Positions 58,314 through 64,000 of a DNA stretch of 64,000 nt are shown here, one piece after another. The DNA is from Pyrenochaeta sp. MPI-SDFR-AT-0127 (taxonomy: Eukaryota; Ascomycota; Dothideomycetes; Pleosporales; Cucurbitariaceae): NCBI GenBank assembly GCA_020747015.1, contig JAGTJM010000031.1:186001-250000 (forward strand), read 5' to 3'. Under the pieces are notes generated by a model. That model saw only the letters and a program-made list of their open reading frames with translations. It had not been told where the DNA came from and did not search any database. The translations under genes and the position numbers were made by a program. Every line of letters starts with the position of its first letter. The stretch's first letter is position 1.

Positions 58314-60028
58314 ATGGCACAACAGCTGGTACCGTCTAGCGGCTCGACGGCATCAATTTACATCGCGAAGTCCAACGTCTGTTTGAATAGCAAAGGCGAG
58401 AGCATTGGACAAGGTGTTTTTGTTAATCGCAACTTTGGTGCAGGAAACCAAATTGTGGTTCTCAAACGTCCTCTTGTCGGCTCACTCGATACAGAACGAC
58501 TGAAGGATACTTGTGCGAATTGCTACATCTGGACCGAAGGTTCTTCAACAGGAACCAGATTGTATGTGCCAGAGGGTTCGACGGTGCAGAAATGCGCCGG
58601 GTGTTCAAGGTTTAGGTATTGCAGCAAGGTAGGCGAAGATTGCTTCATTCGTACGACAATCAAATTAAATAGCACTAGGCATGTCAAAAGGAGGCATGGA
58701 ACCGCGGGCACAAACACGAATACAAGCTTCTAAAGCCGATGATCAATAAAGATATGCCAAAAGCAGTGCTTGCCTGTATGGAGCTTTTGATCAGGCGGAA
58801 ACATGGTCTTATTTCAGATGAAGACTGGGAGCTGTTGTGTCGCTTACAGCCCCATATCGAGGATTTCAAGCAAAATGGCAATTATGGTAACATGGAGCTC
58901 ATGGCTATGGGAGCAAGCCAGTTCTCGCTCACGCAAAACATGTTCAACAAGGACTTCGTGGCAGCCATGTACGCAAGGGTAAGCATGACGATATACTCAA
59001 CAGAACATTTGGCTCACAACCACTGCCAGGTACTCACGAACTCATTGACGCTGATCACGCCAACTCTGGATCCATTAGGCATCATCCTAGACCCTACACT
59101 AGGTCACATCAATCATTCATGTGACCCTAACGCCTATATCATGATGGACGGACCAGAAGTCAGTATTCGAACGCTAAAACCTATCAAGAAGGATGAAGAA
59201 TTATTTATCTCTTACATTGACACCACGACTCCGTACAGGCGGCGGCAGAGCGAGCTCCAAACACGATGGTTCTTCAAATGCGAGTGCAGCAAATGCCAAA
59301 AGGGGGCAACGTTGGATGAAGACACCTGGGCCACTGAACCGAAAAACATGACAAAGAAGATGAAAGACGTGGCTGACACGATCATCAAGCATGAGATCTC
59401 CGCCACAGATCCAGCGAATTATGTAGGCGATTCGGAAGATGAGATGAGAGCTGCTGCCCTCCAGAGAAAGGCGTTCGCAGAGTACGAGGAGGAACAACAA
59501 TTAGGAGATGCTGGGGAGGCTGTTAAGGCTATCGAAGATGCGATGCAGCTCTGCCACCAGTCAGGATTATGGCCAGTATATCGACAGCCATACGCTGCTC
59601 TTCGAGACGACCTAATCGTCAACCTGCTTTCGATTGGCAATTACCCAATTGCATGGGCACAGTGCGCAAAGCGGTATCGATATATTCTGCCAAAGTTGTA
59701 CCCAATCTCTTTTCACCCCGTACGCGTGGTGCAGACGTGGCAGATGTCGATGCTGGCTGCATACCTGGCAAGCACGGAAGATGGAGTCGGAGCACCAGGC
59801 GTCAACATGGGGCTGATTGCTATGATGCTTGTCAAGCAGGTGCTGGATGCTTCAAGCTTGAGCCATGGACCAAAGAGTGCATTCACGAGGAGTGTAAGAA
59901 CGAAAGCGGAGGAGATGATTGAAGAGCTGAAGAGAAGTGTGGGAAATCCGGATAAAGGGATCATGGATAGAGAGCTGGAAGTGCAGAGGGACATGCTGAT
60001 GCAGATGGGCGATTGGATCAAGAACTGA
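58314..60028 (+). CDS. SET and MYND domain protein (SMYD-like lysine methyltransferase)
   Basis: Exons 58314-58628, 58679-58978 and 59030-60028 give 537 residues. The N-terminal SET part holds GESIGQGVFVNRNFGAGNQI. It is interrupted, as in SMYD proteins, by an MYND zinc finger: CANC, KCAGCSRFRYCSK, and ACQKEAW then HKHEY formed across the first splice; the last ligand Cys is replaced by Tyr (HKHEY rather than HxxxC). The core SET motif is GHINHSCDPNAY, followed by ELFISYID, and the post-SET cysteines are CECSKC. The C-terminal half is helical, as in SMYD TPR-like regions. It probably methylates lysine on histone or other protein substrates. Intron 2 is 51 bases and in frame. Confidence 0.9.
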
Positions 60029-60634
60029 CTGGGCAATAGCAATTGATGAAGATTAGACTCTACATAGCTGAATAAAGATGTCTCAACTAAGAGCTCTTCA
60101 GAAGATGGCGCGGAACGGTCCTCAAGTATATATTCAAAATGTGCATGCTGAGAAGAGAGGCCTCATTGTGGATTTGTAAGGCATGAACTGGCTGACATCG
60201 ATCCCGTGCAGTGGCTCAGCAACTCTCTGTCGAGGACTCTGCTCGAGCTGCCTAGTGGTATTCACATGCCACTGTGCCTGTTTAATGACAGACACAAGAT
60301 GCTAAGAAGATTCAGGCTCTGTCAAGGAAGTCACCCTCGCTCACGAGGAAAGTTGGGTCGAGCGTGTGCTTCACGATGAGGTGAAGGTGAGTAGGATGGT
60401 CAACTAACGCCTTATAAGATCTCAATCTCACTATCGCGTAGCTCTGACAGCGACTTCTCTTACCTCGCTACCATAGTTACTATCGCGGGCTAGCTACCTC
60501 TTCGCGTTTCCTTTGCTGCACCGTAATCATCCTCTATCGTGTCAACAACACACTTTCGGGAAGCGGACGCAGTAAGGCGTAACATTGAACCCTTCAGCAA
60601 TTTCAATAAAGTTACATCCAGGACTTCTCACACC
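60029..60634. other. Intergenic before the small basic protein gene
   Basis: About 600 bases; CT-rich toward the next start. No gene recognised. Confidence 0.4.
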
Positions 60635-61160
60635 ATGGCTAAAGCTGCCGCCGACTCTGCCAAAGGTGGCAAAGTTTTTTCTGCCGATGTTGTCGCAGCA
60701 GTGCTCATGGTTACTGGTACTACTTCCCTCTCCATGCGACATTACGAGCTCATGAGTTCTCTTGATGGGACGAAGACTGCCAGTGGATTTCAGCACGATT
60801 TCCGGAGCGTCATTGCAAAGGCTAAGGAGCTCAAAAATCGAGTTGAAGGTGGAGAGAAATTCGAACCGGTTCAACCAGCTAAGAAACGCGGTAAGGATTT
60901 CAGCAAGGCGATGAATGTCACAGTACTAACGCCACTGAATAGGTGACACTGCTTCTCCAGCTACTCCGAGAAAGCGCAAAAATGCTGCTGCTAGCGATGA
61001 AGACGACACGCCTACGAAGAAAAAGGCAACATCCAAGATCAGTGGCAAGAAAGCTCCAAGTCAGGAGGAAGGTCCTTTGGGTGATGTTGGTGAAGGCTTT
61101 CCCCGGGACGCCGACGACTTCATCAAAGAAGAGCAAGTGTGGGAGAATGAGTGGGCCTGA
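60635..61160 (+). CDS. Small, lysine-rich, acidic-ended protein, probably nuclear
   Basis: Exons 60635-60890 and 60943-61160 give 157 residues. The first 70 residues look like a compact folded part (VFSADVVAAVLMVTGTTSLS, then YELMSSLDGTKTASGFQHDF) that recalls the Myb-like or fungal 'DNA-binding' small proteins, without a firm match. A basic segment with PRKRKN and TKKKATSK follows, a likely nuclear signal. The end is acidic (DADDFIKEEQVWENEWA). The 52-base intron has a GTAAGG donor, CTAAC branch and TAG acceptor, so the structure is credible. Function unknown. Confidence 0.75.
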
Positions 61161-62887
61161 GTGTCTGGCAGAAGTGGAGGACCGATCTTCAGGCTGCGAA
61201 GGCCTCGAACCTTTGGGGGGGGGCACTGGCGTTTCTTGAAGATCAGAGGCAGGGTGCCACTATTCGTGGGGATGGCCAGAGTTTGGCGAAGATGGTCTCA
61301 TCTGGGGTAATTTTTGCGTTATTTGACGACTGCGTCTGGGTATGGGGTTTGTGACCCTCTTGTGCCATGGTGCAAGCATGAAGAGAGAAATTGGAGCAAT
61401 AGCAGAGGCACACACATTGGCTTTTAACAATTATGAAAAGATTGGTACCTACCGCACGTAAGTTCCGTCGCATGCGAATGCCGCCGGTTCTATTGGTACC
61501 CACGAGTCAAGAGTATTGCTTTGACTATTCATGGTAGTTATGTATGCGCATGGGTTATTGCTGACGATGTTGTTGCATATCAGCACGTCGAGTGAACAGA
61601 CGAAGTCGTTGCCTTGGGCAAAGTCAAAGGCGATTCAGCACCTCAGATGGGCACGCAGGCTATAACGTTTCCACTGACGATGGATGGGTCGCGACTCGAC
61701 TCGCTCACAGATATCGCACAGCAGTCGAGGTCAAATGTGACGCGGCTCTTCAAAGCATCGCAAGTCGTCTTCGTACGTTCGAGAATCCAATCTCCTTTTT
61801 GTGGATCCGAATCTTTGGCGACCTTGGATAGCGAAATACTCGGGCTAAGAAGAGTAAGTCATCACCGGTATTGCCCCGACCAACGTGCCGTTTGCACCAG
61901 GGAATCTAAGTTTGCCCGTGGTCGATCGACATTGCGATAGAGACGGCCAGGGGCAGTTGTGCGGGAAAGAAGGGATGCAATTGGCGTCGGGCTTGTCGAG
62001 GATGACGTCGAGGGCGGTTATGAAATGAAACCAGCGTTCGCAGGCTGGCCAGTGTTTGGCGTGATTAAGCGGCCGCTTTCGGAAGGGATGCGTTGAGGAC
62101 TTGTTATGGCCAGGGCGGCAGGGAATGTCGGTCGTGGACTCGACGGGGGGGAAGATCGGTGCAAAGACACAAACGCGCATGAAGAGCGTTCGTCATCGGA
62201 AGAATTTGCCAGCCTCAGGAAAAGTCTACAGGCGTTCCTTTGTAGCCTTGGGCGCCGGAACTGCCCTTGGGAACGCCGCTCCTTGTGCGCGTTCACGGTG
62301 CTGCGGCTTGCGGCGTGCGACATGCAGGCTGCGCCCCTGAATTTCCCCAGGTTATTGGGTGGCTCGCGGCTGGGCTCGTATTGGGTTAGCCATCGAGACA
62401 CGGCGGCCGTTGGCGTGCTCTTGATGCGCCGGGATGCAAGCCGGCGCCAAGGCCAGGATGCTGGTGAAGGTTGCTGGGCTGGAGCACGCTTTTGCCTAGG
62501 CGAGACGCGTCGATTCTCATGGGAAAAGGGGGCACCCGGCCAAGCGTGCTTTGGGGCGGAGAGGCCTATTGGGCACTCCTGGTCGACGTTCATTAGCCCC
62601 CGGCTGCCGCTAGCCCGTATTGGGCAATCAATTTTGCATTCTTGCCCGTTGTTTGGCGTCCTTCAGCCGGCTGCTAGCTTTTCTGCTATTGTCAGCTGTG
62701 CCCAGCCTGGACAGCCTTTTCTTATTATACTCGCGACTGCTCCCCATCATCCCTCTCTTTTCTCCACCCTCACGTCGCCTCTCGCTGTTGTACAAAGCCG
62801 TCACTCGTTCCTCTGCAGACCTTCGCATATATACCTATACACCTTTTAATACACATCTAATCAACTCGCCTCGACACCACCGTCAAC
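61161..62887. other. 1.7 kb upstream region of the wall-protein gene
   Basis: No gene could be supported. The long overlapping frames at 62.0-62.8 kb on both strands are GC-driven and carry no domain. The right end is the promoter and CT-rich leader of the next gene. Confidence 0.45.
62828..62833 (+). promoter_or_regulatory. TATA box of the GPI-anchored wall-protein gene
   Basis: TATATA lies 60 bases before the ATG at 62888, after a CT-rich tract, which suits a strongly expressed gene. Confidence 0.5.
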
Positions 62888-63600
62888 ATGCGTTTCTTCC
62901 AGACCATCCTCTCTGGCGCCGCCCTCATTGCTGCTGCCGCTGCTTTGACCATTGACACCTTCCCAGCCAACGTTGTTGCTGGCGAGACCTACACTGTCAC
63001 CTACTCCCCCAAGGACAACACCCCAACCACCTTCATCCTCCGCCAGGGACCTTCCGGCAACTTGAACACCATCGAGACTCTTACCAGTACGTTGAACCCA
63101 TATTTGACCGCAATTTACAGAGTGCTGACTATATTATAGCCACTGCCACCGGTGGTTCTTTCAGCTGGACCGTCAAGAGCACCTATGCCAACCAGCCCAA
63201 CTATGCTCTCGAGATCCGTCAGGGAGATGTGATCAACTACTCTGGCCAGTTCCCTCTCACTGGTGGATCCGGCAGCGCTGCTTCGTCCGCTGCCTCGTCT
63301 GCCCGCGCCTCTGCTTCATCTGCCGCTGCCTCTGCCGCCTCCTCTGCTTCTGCCGCGCTCAGCAGCGCCATCTCCAGCACCCACGCCTCTGCTTCCATTG
63401 TCCCATCGTCCGGCGCCAACTCCACCGTTGCCTCCGCTACTCTCTCCCAGTCCCGCACTGCTGCCGCCTCTGGCACCTCCAGGCCCACTAGCTCCACCAC
63501 TAGCGGCCCACCCCAGAGCACTGGCGCTGCTTCTTCCCTCTCCTCCAGCCCTCTGGCTGCCATCTTCGGTGCTTTCGCCGCCTTTGCTTATCTCGCATAA
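62888..63600 (+). CDS. Ser/Ala-rich GPI-anchored cell-wall protein (Kre9/Knh1-like N-terminal domain)
   Basis: Exons 62888-63086 and 63140-63600 give 219 residues. A signal peptide covers residues 1-19 (MRFFQTILSGAALIAAAAA). The next 90 residues, with TIDTFPANVVAGETYTVTY, FILRQGPSGNLN, GSFSWTV and YALEIRQGDVINYSGQFPL, match the fungal Ser-Thr-rich/Kre9-Knh1-like ectodomain. A Ser/Ala/Thr-rich stalk of about 80 residues, a site for O-mannosylation, follows. The end is a hydrophobic tail (LAAIFGAFAAFAYLA) after small residues, as in GPI signals. It is thus predicted to be exported and linked to membrane or wall glucan. Third-position C and repeated GCC/TCC codons in the stalk suggest high expression. 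Confidence 0.92.
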
Positions 63601-64000
63601 GCGTTTGGTCTTGAAACCCATGACTGTCTAATACAATACATCTCGCATTGATTACGGGGAGGATTCATTTACAGCCTGTTGTTAATACGTCACACGAGCA
63701 GTCTGTGACTGGTGGCTTGGAAGTGGTTTTGGAACGTAGTGTACTGCTTTGTCTAGCGCAGATGAACCTTGTACAGTTGGTAGCAGAAAACGACAATACG
63801 AAACTATACATCTCTATTTACATTTTAATCATCTTCCCATTGTGAAGCACCCAGAATATCGCAGTCTTCTGTAGAGCATAACGTGTCAGATGCAATCCTG
63901 CAGGATCGGCGCCTATAATTCTCACTTCTATGTATACCCCATCCTTGCCTCTAATGTTTCCGATCATTCTTCCCTTCCGCCGCTCCCGCAAGAAACACTT
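63601..64000. other. 3' flank and right window edge
   Basis: Contains the 3' end of the wall-protein transcript. A minus-strand frame enters from the right edge and stops at 63818-63820 (about 60 codons). It might be the end of a neighbouring gene, but is too short to decide. Confidence 0.3.

Noticed and set aside
62018..62849. Long frames of 191 and 247 codons on opposite strands
   Set aside because: They overlap each other, are GC-driven and have no domain; the region is better explained as upstream DNA of the wall-protein gene.
63818..64000. Minus-strand frame entering from the right edge
   Set aside because: Only about 60 codons, no recognised domain; could be the end of a gene outside the window.
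1..64000. tRNA, rRNA, CRISPR or virus-derived elements
   Set aside because: I looked for B-box-like motifs, direct-repeat arrays and viral protein motifs and saw none that I would support.

Overview
The window is nuclear DNA of a filamentous ascomycete (Pezizomycotina; a dothideomycete-like fungus is my guess, not proven). Reasons: compact genes on both strands, many short GT-AG introns (about 45-100 bases) with CTAAC/CTGAC branch sites, a CFEM-domain receptor of the PTH11 type, clustered secondary-metabolism genes, and divergent housekeeping pairs. Splice joins below were worked out by hand; in each multi-exon model the exon lengths sum to a multiple of three, except in the glutaredoxin gene, which carries a one-base frame break.

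Region 1 (about 1.2-20.1 kb) looks like an isocyanide-type biosynthetic gene cluster. It holds a DHA1 transporter resembling yeast Dtr1, a single-domain isocyanide synthase (Dit1/PvcA family), a Dit2/CYP56-like P450, a second isocyanide synthase fused to a TauD/TfdA 2-oxoglutarate dioxygenase, a BAHD-type acyltransferase, a threonine-aldolase-like PLP enzyme, a class I glutamine amidotransferase and a second DHA1 transporter. The first three correspond to the yeast spore-wall dityrosine set (make, couple, export). The fusion resembles xanthocillin-type enzymes of moulds. A likely product is an exported, acylated, possibly dimeric tyrosine-derived isocyanide or formamide.

Region 2 (about 21-26.5 kb) is accessory: a C2H2 zinc-finger gene with no usable in-frame start, a small uncharacterised protein, a monocarboxylate-type MFS transporter and a short-chain dehydrogenase.

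Region 3 (27.5-31 kb) is conserved: OGG1 divergent from the U2AF large subunit. A gene-poor stretch (31-35.6 kb) with only decayed reading frames follows, then a CFEM/PTH11-type receptor.

Region 4 (39-64 kb) is mostly core: Grx3/4 glutaredoxin divergent from RPF2, MMS19 divergent from MTD1, a very large F-box/zinc-finger protein divergent from ABP1, a membrane-anchored coiled-coil protein, a SET-MYND protein, a small basic acidic-tailed protein and a Ser/Ala-rich GPI-anchored wall protein. Two iron-sulfur maturation genes (GRX3/4, MMS19) lie within 5 kb of each other.
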